Source: Cupriavidus pinatubonensis
GTDB lineage: Bacteria > Pseudomonadota > Gammaproteobacteria > Burkholderiales > Burkholderiaceae
Assembly (NCBI RefSeq): GCF_019602855.1
Contig: NZ_CP080767.1
Location: 1,054,001-1,118,000, forward strand
Reading direction: 5' to 3'
Length of the DNA stretch: 64,000 nucleotides
Part shown: positions 56,064-64,000 of the stretch, in pieces
How positions within the stretch are numbered: position 1 is the stretch's first letter
Layout: the number at the start of each line of letters is the position of its first letter
Program-made: the position numbers and the translations under genes
Notes under the pieces: model-generated
Told to the model about the DNA's origin: nothing
Databases searched by the model: none
The model's input: the letters and a program-made list of their open reading frames with translations, nothing else

Positions 56064-56950
56064 CAGCGGTTCGACCGGTTCATGAACACCAGCCGCTCGA
56101 ACAGGTGCACGTCCTGCTCGTTCTTGAGCAGCGCGCCGTGCAGCGGCGGGATCGCGGCCTTCTTGTCCGGGCTCTTCAGCGCCTCGGGCGGGATGTCCTC
56201 GGCCATCAGAAGCTTGAGCCAGTCGATCAGTTCCGAGGTCGACGGCTTCTTCTTCAGGCCCGGAAGGTTGCGCATCTCGTAGAACGATTCCAGCGCGGCC
56301 GCCACCAGTTCGCGCTTGATGCCGGGGTAGTGCACGTCGACGATGCGCTGCATGGTCTCGGCATCGGGGAACTTGATGTAGTGGAAGAAGCAGCGGCGCA
56401 GGAACGCGTCGGGCAGTTCCTTCTCGTTGTTCGACGTGATGATCACCAGCGGACGGTGCCTGGCCTTCACGAGTTCGCGCGTCTCGTAGACGTAGAACTC
56501 CATGCGGTCGAGTTCGCGCAGCAGGTCGTTCGGGAATTCGATGTCGGCCTTGTCGATCTCGTCGATCAGCAGCACGATCTGCTCGTCGGCTTCGAACGCC
56601 TGCCACAGCACGCCCTTCACGATGTAGTTGCGGATGTCATGCACGCGGTCGTCGCCGAGCTGCGAATCGCGCAGGCGCGACACTGCGTCGTACTCGTACA
56701 GGCCCTGCTGTGCCTTGGTGGTGGACTTGATATGCCACTGCAGCAACGGCATGCCCAGCGCGGCGGCCACTTCCTCGGCCAGCATGGTCTTGCCCGTGCC
56801 GGGCTCGCCCTTGATCAGCAGCGGACGCTGCAGCGTGCGCGCGGCGTTGACGGCCAGCTTGAGGTCATCGGTGGCGACATACTGGTCACTACCTTCGAAT
56901 TTGACCTGCTGGGAGGAGGCTTGGACGGAAGCGTTGGCGGTGTTGGACAT
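56063..56950 (-). CDS. MoxR-family AAA+ ATPase
   Basis: A 295-residue AAA+ ATPase. Walker A is LIKGEPGTGKTMLAEEV near residue 47, Walker B is IVLLIDEIDKADIEFPNDLL near residue 124, and sensor 1 is PLVIITSNNEKELPDAFLRR near residue 167 with the arginine finger. The ATG at 56950 follows ggttgcctcatgtcc without a strong ribosome-binding site; the frame is open further upstream, but that part is Arg/Pro-rich. MoxR ATPases act as chaperones with VWA-domain partners, here the gene at 54257. Confidence 0.92.
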   Translation of the reverse strand: MSNTANASVQASSQQVKFEGSDQYVATDDLKLAVNAARTLQRPLLIKGEPGTGKTMLAEEVAAALGMPLLQWHIKSTTKAQQGLYEYDAVSRLRDSQLGDDRVHDIRNYIVKGVLWQAFEADEQIVLLIDEIDKADIEFPNDLLRELDRMEFYVYETRELVKARHRPLVIITSNNEKELPDAFLRRCFFHYIKFPDAETMQRIVDVHYPGIKRELVAAALESFYEMRNLPGLKKKPSTSELIDWLKLLMAEDIPPEALKSPDKKAAIPPLHGALLKNEQDVHLFERLVFMNRSNR

Positions 56951-57453
56951 GAGGCAACCTGAGGTGACGGCCGGCATCCGGCTGGATGATGCCGGGTCGG
57001 CGCATTGAGCGCAGTCTCTTCGCGCTGTGACGCGCGCTTTCTTTATGGAAACTGGATTCGCGAACGGTCGTTCGGATTCCCTGAATGGACGAGTATAAAA
57101 GACCTTTGCGGTTCGTGTTGGGACACGCTGACATCCCGGCCGCGCCCGGGGCCGTTGGCTGGACTGCCAGGTGCCGCCTGCTGTACAATGCGGCGGTTTG
57201 ACGCGCCCCCACGTCCAGTTCTCCAGTATCCGGCAGTCCGCGTTCAGAAGTCCCTGCGGCCCTTCCGGGTCGCGGCGATTGCGAGAGGTGGTTCCAGAAT
57301 GGTGTTCCACATCCCGGCAACGAACCGGATGCGAAAAGTCTGGCGGATTGCTCCCTGGCCGCTGGCTGCCAGGCTTCCCCCAGAAGCATTCTGAGACCGT
57401 CTCCGCCCGGCAGGGCAGGTCACGCACGGTTTAACTTCCAATCCGCAAAGACA
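56951..57453. other. Intergenic region between divergent moxR and cytochrome genes
   Basis: About 500 bases without a convincing gene. It contains GAACGGTCGTTC (57062-57073), similar to the centre of the element at 9743; a TATACT box on the minus strand near 57100, possibly for moxR; and TACAAT at 57184-57189 on the plus strand. The last gives the cytochrome gene an unusually long leader of about 260 bases, in which I see no riboswitch or leader peptide. Confidence 0.5.
57160..57189 (+). promoter_or_regulatory. Candidate promoter for the cytochrome c genes
   Basis: TACAAT at 57184-57189 matches the -10 box at five of six positions; TGGACT at 57160-57165, 18 bases upstream, is a weak -35. The start point would be near 57196. 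Confidence 0.4.
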
Positions 57454-57801
57454 ATGAAAAAGCTCCTCACGATGGTGGTGCTGGGCGCGGCTGCAACGGC
57501 CGCACAGGCACAGGAAGTCAAGGGCAATGGAGACGCTGCCAAGGACAAGGTTGCAATGTGCATCGGATGCCACGGCATTCCGGGCTACCGTGCGTCGTTC
57601 CCCGAAGTCTATGAAGTGCCGATGCTGGGGGGCCAGAGCGCCAAGTACATCGAGAATGCGCTGAAGTCCTACCAGAAGGGCGATCGCAAGCACCCGACCA
57701 TGCGCGGCATCGCCGCTTCGCTGTCCGATCAGGACATCGCCGACGTGGCTGCGTACTACTCGCAGCAGAAGGGCGGCTCGCAGAACAACTCCCTCAAGTA
57801 A
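57454..57801 (+). CDS. Class I cytochrome c, monohaem
   Basis: A 115-residue periplasmic electron carrier. Residues 1-19 are a Sec signal (MKKLLTMVVLGAAATAAQA). The haem motif CIGCHG starts near residue 35 and a distal methionine ligand is likely Met83 or so in HPTMRGIAASLSDQDIADVA. It resembles a single domain of a cytochrome c4/c553-type protein. The second cytochrome follows 13 bases downstream. Confidence 0.92.
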   Translation: MKKLLTMVVLGAAATAAQAQEVKGNGDAAKDKVAMCIGCHGIPGYRASFPEVYEVPMLGGQSAKYIENALKSYQKGDRKHPTMRGIAASLSDQDIADVAAYYSQQKGGSQNNSLK

Positions 57802-57814
57802 GAGACACCGGATC

Positions 57815-58213
57815 ATGAAGACGCTTCAGACGCTTTCGTTCGCGATTGGCGCACTCGTGCTGGGTGCCTCCGCTGCCACCGCCTCGGCGGCCGACCTCGC
57901 CGCCGGCAAGGCGCTCGTGGAAAAGGGCAACTGCGTGGCCTGTCATGGCCAGGGCCTGAACGCCCCGATCTCGCCGGACTATCCGAAGCTGGCCGGGCAG
58001 CATGCCGACTACCTCTACCACGCGCTGCTGTCGTACCAGGTTTCGGGCGTGCCGCAAGTGGGCCGCTCCAACGCGATCATGGCCGGCCAGGTCAATGCCA
58101 ACCCGGCAGTCACGGGCAAGGATGGCAAGCCGCGTCCGTTCACGCGCAAGGAGCTGAAGGACATCGCCGCGTATATCGAGTCCCTGCCGGGTGACCTGGT
58201 GCTGAAGAAGTAA
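57815..58213 (+). CDS. Class I cytochrome c, monohaem
   Basis: A 132-residue periplasmic cytochrome. Residues 1-26 are a Sec signal (TLSFAIGALVLGASAATASA). The haem motif is CVACHG near residue 43, and NAIMAGQVNANPAVTG near residue 87 holds the likely Met ligand. It is paired with the preceding cytochrome, like the two halves of a cytochrome c4 split into separate genes. A terminator follows. Confidence 0.92.
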   Translation: MKTLQTLSFAIGALVLGASAATASAADLAAGKALVEKGNCVACHGQGLNAPISPDYPKLAGQHADYLYHALLSYQVSGVPQVGRSNAIMAGQVNANPAVTGKDGKPRPFTRKELKDIAAYIESLPGDLVLKK

Positions 58214-58235
58214 GCTGCACGCAGGGCAGGCTACA

Positions 58236-58266
58236 AAAAAGCCGCTTCAATATGAAGCGGCTTTTT
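58236..58266. terminator. Strong bidirectional terminator between cytochrome and aroG genes
   Basis: AAAAAGCCGCTTCA and TGAAGCGGCTTTTT form a perfect 14-bp stem with a 3-base loop. It carries T-runs for both directions and separates the convergent genes. Confidence 0.92.
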
Positions 58267-58306
58267 GTTTTGCGGTGTACGCGAGGCATTGCCCCGCGTC
58301 TTGGGC

Positions 58307-59386
58307 TCAGTTGCCGCTGCCGCTTGCCAGTCGGCGGGCCTTGACGGCCTCGGCCAGCGTTTCCAGCACCTTGACCGATTCGTCCCAGCCGATGCACGCG
58401 TCGGTTACCGACTGGCCGTAGGTCAGGCTTTCTACCGGCGTACCCTGGACATGGTCCTGACGGCCTGCCACCAGGTGCGATTCGACCATCACGCCGACGA
58501 TGCGGTCATCACCGGCGGCGAGCTGGCGGCCGATGTCTTCGCACACGGGAATCTGATTCTCGTGCTTCTTGCTGCTGTTGGCGTGCGAGGCATCGATCAT
58601 CAGGCGAGCGGCCAGGCCCGCCTTGGCGATCGCATCGCACGCTTCCTGCACGCTCGCGGCGTCGTAGTTCGGCGCCTTGCCGCCGCGCAGGATAATGTGG
58701 CAGTCCTCGTTGCCGGAGGTCGACACGATCGCCGAATGGCCGCCTTTGGTCACCGACAGGAAATGGTGCGGCTGCGATGCAGCCTTGATAGCATCGACGG
58801 CGATCTTCACGTTGCCATCGGTGCCGTTCTTGAAGCCTACCGGGCACGACAGTCCCGACGCCAGCTCGCGGTGCACCTGCGACTCCGTCGTACGCGCGCC
58901 GATCGCGCCCCAGCTCACAAGGTCGGCGATGTACTGCGGGCTGATCATGTCGAGATACTCGGTGCCGGTCGGCACGCCTAGTTCGCTGATATTCAGCAGC
59001 AGTTCGCGCGCGGTGCGCAGGCCGTCGTTGATCTTGAAGCTGCCGTCCATGAACGGGTCGTTGATCAGGCCCTTCCAGCCCACCGTGGTACGCGGTTTTT
59101 CGAAGTAGACCCGCATCACGATTTCAAGCTCGTTGGCAAAGCGCTCGCGCTGGACCTTCAGCAGCTTCGCGTATTCGAGCGCGGCCTTGGTGTCGTGGAT
59201 CGAGCACGGGCCGATGATGACGATCAGGCGGTCATCCATGCCGTGCAGGATCCGATGCATGGACTGGCGCGCGGCGTAGATCACGTCCGAGGCCTTTTCG
59301 GAGCAGGCGAACTCGCGGATCAGGTGCGCGGGCGGCAGCAGTTCCTTGAGTTCACGGATGCGCAGGTCGTCGGTGTTCTTCAGCAT
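58307..59386 (-). CDS. aroG: 3-deoxy-7-phosphoheptulonate (DAHP) synthase, AroG type
   Basis: A 359-residue type I DAHP synthase, which condenses phosphoenolpyruvate and erythrose 4-phosphate in the first step of aromatic amino acid synthesis. The sequence has RLIVIIGPCSIHDTKAALEY near residue 54, YFEKPRTTVGWKGLINDP near residue 94, SCPVGFKNGTDGN near residue 182 and the metal-binding SHANSSKKHENQ near residue 268. ATG at 59386 gives the usual length. Upstream on the same strand lie a Phe/Tyr-rich leader peptide and a terminator, so transcription is probably controlled by attenuation. Confidence 0.95.
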   Translation of the reverse strand: MLKNTDDLRIRELKELLPPAHLIREFACSEKASDVIYAARQSMHRILHGMDDRLIVIIGPCSIHDTKAALEYAKLLKVQRERFANELEIVMRVYFEKPRTTVGWKGLINDPFMDGSFKINDGLRTARELLLNISELGVPTGTEYLDMISPQYIADLVSWGAIGARTTESQVHRELASGLSCPVGFKNGTDGNVKIAVDAIKAASQPHHFLSVTKGGHSAIVSTSGNEDCHIILRGGKAPNYDAASVQEACDAIAKAGLAARLMIDASHANSSKKHENQIPVCEDIGRQLAAGDDRIVGVMVESHLVAGRQDHVQGTPVESLTYGQSVTDACIGWDESVKVLETLAEAVKARRLASGSGN

Positions 59387-59444
59387 GATGGGTCCGGTCT
59401 TGTGAGGTCGTAGGTCTGGGCGAAACAAGTAAAAAGGCAGATAT

Positions 59445-59476
59445 AAAAAAACCGCCAGTCTTGCTGGCGGTTTTTT
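59445..59476 (-). terminator. Attenuator terminator in the aroG leader
   Basis: On the minus strand AAAAAACCGCCAG and CTGGCGGTTTTTT form a 13-bp stem with a 5-base loop and an extended T-run. It lies 59 bases upstream of the aroG ATG and downstream of the leader peptide. It therefore cannot serve an upstream gene, because tldD ends at 59793 and the leader lies between. Confidence 0.88.
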
Positions 59477-59494
59477 CTTTTCGGTTCGGGGCGC

Positions 59495-59566
59495 TTACAG
59501 CCGTCCCTCCCTATCCGCCAGCGGTGTGGGTTCGCTAAAAAAGTAAAAGTAAAACTTAGCGGACAT
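59495..59566 (-). CDS. Aromatic leader peptide of aroG
   Basis: A 23-codon reading frame (ATG at 59566, TAA ending at 59495) whose product begins MSAKFYFYFFSEPTPLADRE. Six of the first ten residues are Phe or Tyr, in an unbroken run FYFYFF. Ribosomes starved of charged tRNA-Phe or tRNA-Tyr would stall there. A clear ribosome-binding site is not visible before the ATG (tccttctccgcc), which is the weakest point. The following terminator and a matching antiterminator segment support the call. Confidence 0.7.
   Translation of the reverse strand: MSAKFYFYFFSEPTPLADREGRL
59515..59522 (-). promoter_or_regulatory. Antiterminator segment in the aroG leader
   Basis: On the minus strand GCTGGCGG (59515-59522), within the leader-peptide codons just after the aromatic run, is the exact complement of CCGCCAGC in the 5' arm of the terminator (59463-59470). 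Pairing of the two would prevent terminator formation. A ribosome stalled on the Phe/Tyr codons leaves this segment free. Confidence 0.65.
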
Positions 59567-59792
59567 GGCGGAGAAGGATTTGGCTGAGGTCAGCTTGAAT
59601 TCGATTTCGTTTCGAGGCGCGGCATTTATGCTGCGCCGCGTGACAACGGGGCAGAAAATTGCGCAGACACCGTCAAAAACTCGGGGTGCGGCGAGTCACT
59701 GCCGAAGTACGAAGCATCTTTATAGCGCGTTTTGTAAAAGTTGGCAAGTGTCGCGCCCAGCCCGCAGCCGGCCAGGGCGCGATCGCCATCGA

Positions 59793-61253
59793 TTACGCCG
59801 TGCCGCCTACCGTCATGTTTTCGATGCGAAGCGTCGGCTGGCCGACGCCCACCGGCACGCTCTGGCCTTCCTTGCCACACACGCCCACGCCCGAGTCCAG
59901 CCGCATGTCGTTGCCGATCATGGTCACGTCCTTAAGCGATTCCGGGCCGTTGCCGACCAGCGTGGCGCCCTTGACGGGGTAGGTGATCTTCCCGTCCTCG
60001 ATCATGTACGCCTCGCTCGCCGAGAACACGAACTTGCCGTTGGTGATATCGACCTGGCCGCCGCCGAAATTCACGGCATACAGACCCTTCTTCACGCTGG
60101 CGATGATCTCCTGCGGATCGCGGTCGCCGTTGAGCATGTAGGTGTTGGTCATGCGCGGCATCGGCAGCGCGGCGTAGCTTTCGCGGCGCGCGTTGCCGGT
60201 CACGGGCATCTTCATCAGGCGCGCGTTGAGCGTGTCCTGGATATAGCCACGCAGGATGCCGTCCTCGATCAGCGTGGTGCACTGGGTCGCGTTGCCTTCG
60301 TCGTCGAGGTTGAGCGAGCCGCGGCGGTTGGCCAGCGTTCCGTCGTCGACCACCGTCACGCCCTTGGCGGCCACGCGTTCGCCCATGCGGCCCGCGAAGG
60401 CCGACGAGCCCTTGCGGTTGAAGTCGCCCTCCAGGCCGTGGCCCACGGCTTCGTGCAGCAGCACGCCGGGCCAGCCCGGACCGAGCACCACGGTCATCGC
60501 GCCGGCCGGTGCGGGACGTGCGTCGAGGTTGACCAGCGCCGACGACACGGCCTCATCGACATACTTCTGCAGCAGTTCATCCGTGAAGTAGCCGTAGGCA
60601 TATCGGCCGCCGCCGCCGGACGAACCCATCTCGCGTCGCCCGTTGTGTTCGGCGATGACGGTGACCGACACGCGCACGAGCGGGCGCACGTCCGCGGCGA
60701 GCACGCCGTCGCTGCGCGCCACCAGCACCACGTCATATTCGCCAGCCAGGCCAGCCATGACCTGCACGACGCGCGGATCCTTCGCGCGCGCCATGCGCTC
60801 GACGCGCTCGAGCAGGGCCACTTTCTCGGCAGCGGCCATCGAATCGAGCGGGTCGTTCGGCGTGTACAGGTTGCGGCCGGTTTGCGAGGCCAGTTCGCCA
60901 GCCACCTTGACGCGGCCGCTGCCGGCGCGGCCGATGGTGCGCGTGGCCGCGGCGGCCTGCGACAGCGCGGGCAGGCTGATGTCATCCGAATAGGCAAAGG
61001 CCGTCTTGTCGCCCGAGACCGCGCGTACACCGACGCCCTGGTCGATGCTGAAGCTGCCCGATTTGACGATGCCTTCTTCCAGGCTCCACGCCTCGTTGCG
61101 CGTGTACTGGAAATACAGGTCGGCATAGTCGACCTTGTGCGTGAAGATGTCGGCCAGTACGCGCTGCAGCTTGGCTTCGTCCAGGCCGTACGGCGCCAGC
61201 AGCAGTTGCTGCGCGGTGGCAAGGTTGCGGATTCCGAGATCGCCGGCGTTCAT
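59793..61253 (-). CDS. tldD: Metalloprotease TldD
   Basis: A 486-residue zinc metallopeptidase of the TldD/PmbA (U62) family, which with TldE degrades unstructured peptides, including microcin B17 leader and CcdA. The catalytic motif [20 protein letters not shown] is near residue 259. Other conserved regions are [20 protein letters not shown] near residue 42 and the C-terminal [14 protein letters not shown] end ([20 protein letters not shown]). The ATG at 61253 follows gaaaggactgttc. Its partner pmbA/tldE is not in the window. Confidence 0.94.
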   Translation of the reverse strand: MNAGDLGIRNLATAQQLLLAPYGLDEAKLQRVLADIFTHKVDYADLYFQYTRNEAWSLEEGIVKSGSFSIDQGVGVRAVSGDKTAFAYSDDISLPALSQAAAATRTIGRAGSGRVKVAGELASQTGRNLYTPNDPLDSMAAAEKVALLERVERMARAKDPRVVQVMAGLAGEYDVVLVARSDGVLAADVRPLVRVSVTVIAEHNGRREMGSSGGGGRYAYGYFTDELLQKYVDEAVSSALVNLDARPAPAGAMTVVLGPGWPGVLLHEAVGHGLEGDFNRKGSSAFAGRMGERVAAKGVTVVDDGTLANRRGSLNLDDEGNATQCTTLIEDGILRGYIQDTLNARLMKMPVTGNARRESYAALPMPRMTNTYMLNGDRDPQEIIASVKKGLYAVNFGGGQVDITNGKFVFSASEAYMIEDGKITYPVKGATLVGNGPESLKDVTMIGNDMRLDSGVGVCGKEGQSVPVGVGQPTLRIENMTVGGTA

Positions 61254-61337
61254 GAACAGTCCTTTTCTTTCTTGCAGATGCGCCGACATGGTCGCCGGCG
61301 TCGTGAATCAGGTTGGAAGGCGGAGTTACCGCCAATG

Positions 61338-62159
61338 CTACAGCACCCGGTGTCGCAGCGCGGGCAGGTTCTGTCGGACTTCGGCTAGCCGCGCCGGGTC
61401 GATCACGCCGCTGACCACCCCTTCGCCTTCGGGCAGCATGGCCAGCACTTCGCCCCATGGGTCGACCAGCATCGAATGGCCCCAGGTACGCCGGCCATTC
61501 TCGTGCTTGCCGCCCTGTGCCGCGGCAAGCACATAGCACTGGTTTTCGATCGCACGCGCACGCAACAGGATTTCCCAGTGTGCCTGTCCGGTGGTGTAGG
61601 TGAAGGCGGCGGGCATCAGGATCAGGCTCGCGCCGTCGCCGCCGGCCAGACCGCGATAGAGTTCAGGGAAGCGCAGGTCGTAGCACACCGACATTGCTAC
61701 GCGTCCACATGGCGCGTCGAAGCTGACGGGCGTGTTGCCCGCGAGGATGGTGCGCGATTCGTCATAGCTTTCCGCGCCGCGCGTAAAGCCGAACAGGTGG
61801 ATTTTGTCGTAGCGCGCCACGCGTTCGCCGCGCGGGTCGAACGCGAGCGACGTGTTGTAGACGCGGTCGTCGTCGCCGCACCACATCGGCAGGGTGCCCC
61901 CCACCAGCCAGACGCGGTGGCGCTTCGCGGCATCGGCCAGGAACCGTTGCACGGGGCCGTCGCCGTCCTGTTCGCGGATGGCGATCTTGTCGGATTCGCG
62001 CTGGCCCATCATGCAGAAGTATTCGGGCAACAGCACCAGTTCCGCGCCGCCGCGCGCGGCTTCGGCAATCAGCGATTCAGCACGTGCGAGGTTGGCGTCG
62101 AGCGACGTGCCGGTCACGGTCTGGATGGCGGCAACACGGAACGGGGCAGGGGCTTGCAT
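61338..62159 (-). CDS. Carbon-nitrogen hydrolase (Nit/deaminated-glutathione amidase-like)
   Basis: A 273-residue nitrilase-superfamily amidase. The Glu-Lys-Cys triad is visible in LVLLPEYFCMMGQRESDKIA near residue 42, VARYDKIHLFGF near residue 118 and VAMSVCYDLRFPELYRGLAG near residue 157. The motif GKHENGRRTWGHSMLVDPWG near residue 220 is typical of the Nit1/Nit2-like branch, which includes deaminated glutathione amidase. The exact substrate is not certain. It lies between tldD and yhdP on the same strand, the usual betaproteobacterial order. Confidence 0.9.
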   Translation of the reverse strand: MQAPAPFRVAAIQTVTGTSLDANLARAESLIAEAARGGAELVLLPEYFCMMGQRESDKIAIREQDGDGPVQRFLADAAKRHRVWLVGGTLPMWCGDDDRVYNTSLAFDPRGERVARYDKIHLFGFTRGAESYDESRTILAGNTPVSFDAPCGRVAMSVCYDLRFPELYRGLAGGDGASLILMPAAFTYTTGQAHWEILLRARAIENQCYVLAAAQGGKHENGRRTWGHSMLVDPWGEVLAMLPEGEGVVSGVIDPARLAEVRQNLPALRHRVL

Positions 62160-62196
62160 GGGTCGTTTCCTCTGGCAGCGCGCCGCGGCGCGGGGA

Positions 62197-64000
62197 TCAG
62201 CGCTGCAGGGCCGGCTCGGCGCGGTTCTGGTACGTCGGATGTTGCGGCTTATTGTCCCCCAGATTGCCGATCTGCGGGTTGGCCCAGCTGCCCGTGATGC
62301 GGTAGTGCTGCGTGAACACCTTGGAGAACTCGTCGGCAAACAGCAGCTGCGCGGCGAGCGTGCCGATACCCAGTACCGGGTTGATGAACGCCGCCGCCAC
62401 CGACGTGGTGGTGGCGTTGATGCGCGGCACCACGCGCACATCGATGTCCTGGGTTTCGCGCAGCAGATTGGCCGATCCCGTCATGCTCGCAATGATCTGC
62501 GGGCTCTTCAGTTCGAAATCCTGGATGGTGCCGACGCCGTTCTCGATGGTTCCGGAACCGGTGATGCGGTCGAACAGCAGGCCGCGCCCCGACAGCGTGC
62601 GGAAATCCAGCGTGGCAAAGCGCAACAGGCCTTGCAGGCTGAGCACGCCGAGCAGGCGCGCGGCGCCCGGGTCGACGCTGAGGATCTGTCCGTTCTCAAG
62701 ATCGATCGATAGCCGGCCAGTCAGAGTCGGGTAGTCGATCGACATCGGCGAGCCGCGCCACACCACGCGGCCTTCGAGCTTGCCCTTGCCGTCGCGCAGC
62801 GTGTGCGGCAGGCCCAGCCGTTCCAGCGTTGCGCCCGCGTCACGGATGTCGATGGCAAAGGTCAGCGCCGTGCGGCGCGGGGCATTGGCCGCGTCGCCGT
62901 CGCGCAGCCGGCGCGGCACGCGCCACGTGCCGCTGCCGGTCAGCGTGGCACCAGGCTGGTCGATCAGCAGCCGCTCCAGCGTCCAGACTGGTTCGTCGCC
63001 GCTCTTGCTGCTGTGAGCCACTACCTCGAGCTTGCCGAAGTCATGCCCGTGCAGCGTGAACTGCTCGGCGACCAGGTCGATGGACGGCAGGGTGTCGATG
63101 CTGTTGGCGATCGCGTCGACGACATTGTGTTCGTCGTTCGCATCGGGCACGTTCAGACGGCTCAGGCGCAGGCGCATGGCGCCGGAACCGGACGGCCCTT
63201 CGGCGCGCCATTGCATATTGCCGGCGATCTGGCGCGATTCCAGCTTGACGTCCCAGCCGGCGGCCTCGCGCGCCGCATCGACCGTGACGTCGTCGAGCGT
63301 GCGACCCGCGGCGTGCAGCGTGCGCATGCGTGCGTTGATGCGCTCAGGCAGGAACGCCGGCGGGCTGGCGCGATGGCTGCCATCGCCCTGCGTGCTGCCA
63401 AGGCTGGCCAGTGCCGCGCGCCAGCCGTCGAAATCGAACTGGTCGAGCGTGGCCACGGCCGTGACGCCGCTTGCGGGCAAGGACGCGGCCTGTTGCAGGC
63501 CGATACCGCCGGCCACCACCTCGGTGTCGCCGCCATTGCGGTCCGAGCGCAGCAGATAGCGCGCGTTGAGCGCGCCGCCAAGCTGGACCACTACCTCTTC
63601 CAGGCCGGTGCGTCCCGGAGCGGGCCGCAGGTCGAAGCGCAGCGGCATGTCTTGCGCGGCGGTCTTGGCCAGCGGCGCGGGCAGGCCGATGGCCATGCCG
63701 TTGAGGTCCGAGTTGACCTGGACCTGCGTCTGCTTCTCGTGCGAACTGAACACCGCGCTGTAAGCGGTACTGCCTTCCAGGCGGGCCGCCAGCGTGGCCA
63801 GCGAAGAACCCGTTGCCGCTTCGCGCATGCCGGCTCCCGTGGCATTGCCGTTCGCGGTCACGCGCACGCTGCCGTCGGGCTGCGATCCACCGCCGATGCT
63901 CACTTCGCCACCGAGGAAGCGGGCACGCATGTTCTCCAGCTGGAAGCCATGCTCGTTGAAGGCAATAACGCCGCTGGCGCCGCTCAGTTGCGGGATCTGC
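62197..64000 (-). CDS. yhdP: YhdP family protein, C-terminal part (5' end outside window)
   Basis: The C-terminal roughly 600 residues of a YhdP/AsmA-like protein, open to the end of the window. YhdP proteins are large, membrane-anchored, mostly beta-rich periplasmic bridges that help move phospholipids to the outer membrane. Visible features are repeating beta-strand patterns and the conserved C-terminal region GRLSIDLENGQILSVDPGAA, RLLGVLSLQGLLRFATLDF and AQLLFADEFSKVFTQHYRIT. The internal Met at 63930 is not the start; the frame continues upstream without a stop. Confidence 0.9.
   Translation of the reverse strand, partial: QIPQLSGASGVIAFNEHGFQLENMRARFLGGEVSIGGGSQPDGSVRVTANGNATGAGMREAATGSSLATLAARLEGSTAYSAVFSSHEKQTQVQVNSDLNGMAIGLPAPLAKTAAQDMPLRFDLRPAPGRTGLEEVVVQLGGALNARYLLRSDRNGGDTEVVAGGIGLQQAASLPASGVTAVATLDQFDFDGWRAALASLGSTQGDGSHRASPPAFLPERINARMRTLHAAGRTLDDVTVDAAREAAGWDVKLESRQIAGNMQWRAEGPSGSGAMRLRLSRLNVPDANDEHNVVDAIANSIDTLPSIDLVAEQFTLHGHDFGKLEVVAHSSKSGDEPVWTLERLLIDQPGATLTGSGTWRVPRRLRDGDAANAPRRTALTFAIDIRDAGATLERLGLPHTLRDGKGKLEGRVVWRGSPMSIDYPTLTGRLSIDLENGQILSVDPGAARLLGVLSLQGLLRFATLDFRTLSGRGLLFDRITGSGTIENGVGTIQDFELKSPQIIASMTGSANLLRETQDIDVRVVPRINATTTSVAAAFINPVLGIGTLAAQLLFADEFSKVFTQHYRITGSWANPQIGNLGDNKPQHPTYQNRAEPALQR

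Noticed and set aside
59445..59476. Terminator of tldD
   Set aside because: tldD ends at 59793, more than 300 bases upstream, and the leader peptide lies between. The position just before aroG fits an attenuator better.
59565..61388. Long plus-strand open frame (607 codons) over the aroG leader and tldD
   Set aside because: It is antisense to tldD, whose family motifs are intact, and the product is Arg/His/Ala-rich with no recognisable domain.

Overview
The window is high-GC chromosomal DNA with dense, mostly co-directional gene blocks. The gene content points to a betaproteobacterium of the Burkholderiaceae, most likely Cupriavidus or a close relative. The main reasons are the ureD-A-hupE-B-C-E-F-G order directly after urtABCDE, several Bug/TctC-type binding proteins, paired acyl-CoA dehydrogenases and MaoC hydratases, and a cyoABCD oxidase. 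This placement is inferred from gene content and order, not from a database search. I see no tRNA, rRNA, CRISPR array, insertion sequence or prophage.

Layout. 1-8993: the end of the respiratory complex I operon (nuoG partial, nuoH to nuoN) followed by a small DUF2818 membrane protein. 9039-13803: a NUDIX hydrolase, a DUF1178 protein, two acyl-CoA dehydrogenase subunits and two MaoC hydratases. 14373-18330: a cytochrome bo3-type quinol oxidase (cyoABCD), without cyoE in the window. 18460-30551: a complete urea block, with a urea ABC transporter (urtABCDE) and nickel urease with accessory proteins. It is preceded by a textbook sigma-54 promoter with two NtrC-like sites. 30559-38693: an XRE regulator, an unrecognised protein, a YfcG-like GST, an acyl-CoA dehydrogenase divergent from a LysR regulator, a CAP-domain lipoprotein and a gamma-glutamyltransferase. 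38774-46381: a Bug protein, then a minus-strand acyl-CoA catabolism run (phosphotransferase, histidine phosphatase, enoyl-CoA hydratase, 3-hydroxyacyl-CoA dehydrogenase), a GST and an aminotransferase. 46461-54217: a PIN protein, yaaA, an M14 carboxypeptidase, a Ser/Lys-tailed lipoprotein, an N-formylglutamate amidohydrolase, a second Bug protein, a GcvA-like regulator and a Tat-exported binding protein. 54257-64000: a moxR / GNAT / VWA operon, two small c-type cytochromes, DAHP synthase (aroG), tldD, a nitrilase-family amidase and a partial YhdP.

How the parts work together. Complex I feeds electrons to the quinone pool and the cyo oxidase removes them. Acyl-CoA dehydrogenases, hydratases and the hydroxyacyl-CoA dehydrogenase supply reducing equivalents. 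The urt/ure block imports and hydrolyses urea under what looks like nitrogen-limitation control.

The most interesting signals are regulatory. (1) Upstream of aroG lies what looks like a complete transcription attenuator: a 23-codon leader peptide with a Phe-Tyr-Phe-Tyr-Phe-Phe run, a segment able to form an antiterminator, and a strong intrinsic terminator. (2) The urtA promoter carries sigma-54 and NtrC elements placed much as at enterobacterial glnA. (3) A near-identical 16-base operator-like sequence stands in front of two separate acyl-CoA catabolism gene sets 34 kb apart. (4) The urease chaperone UreE carries an in-frame hexanucleotide repeat tract encoding a His-Asp tail.
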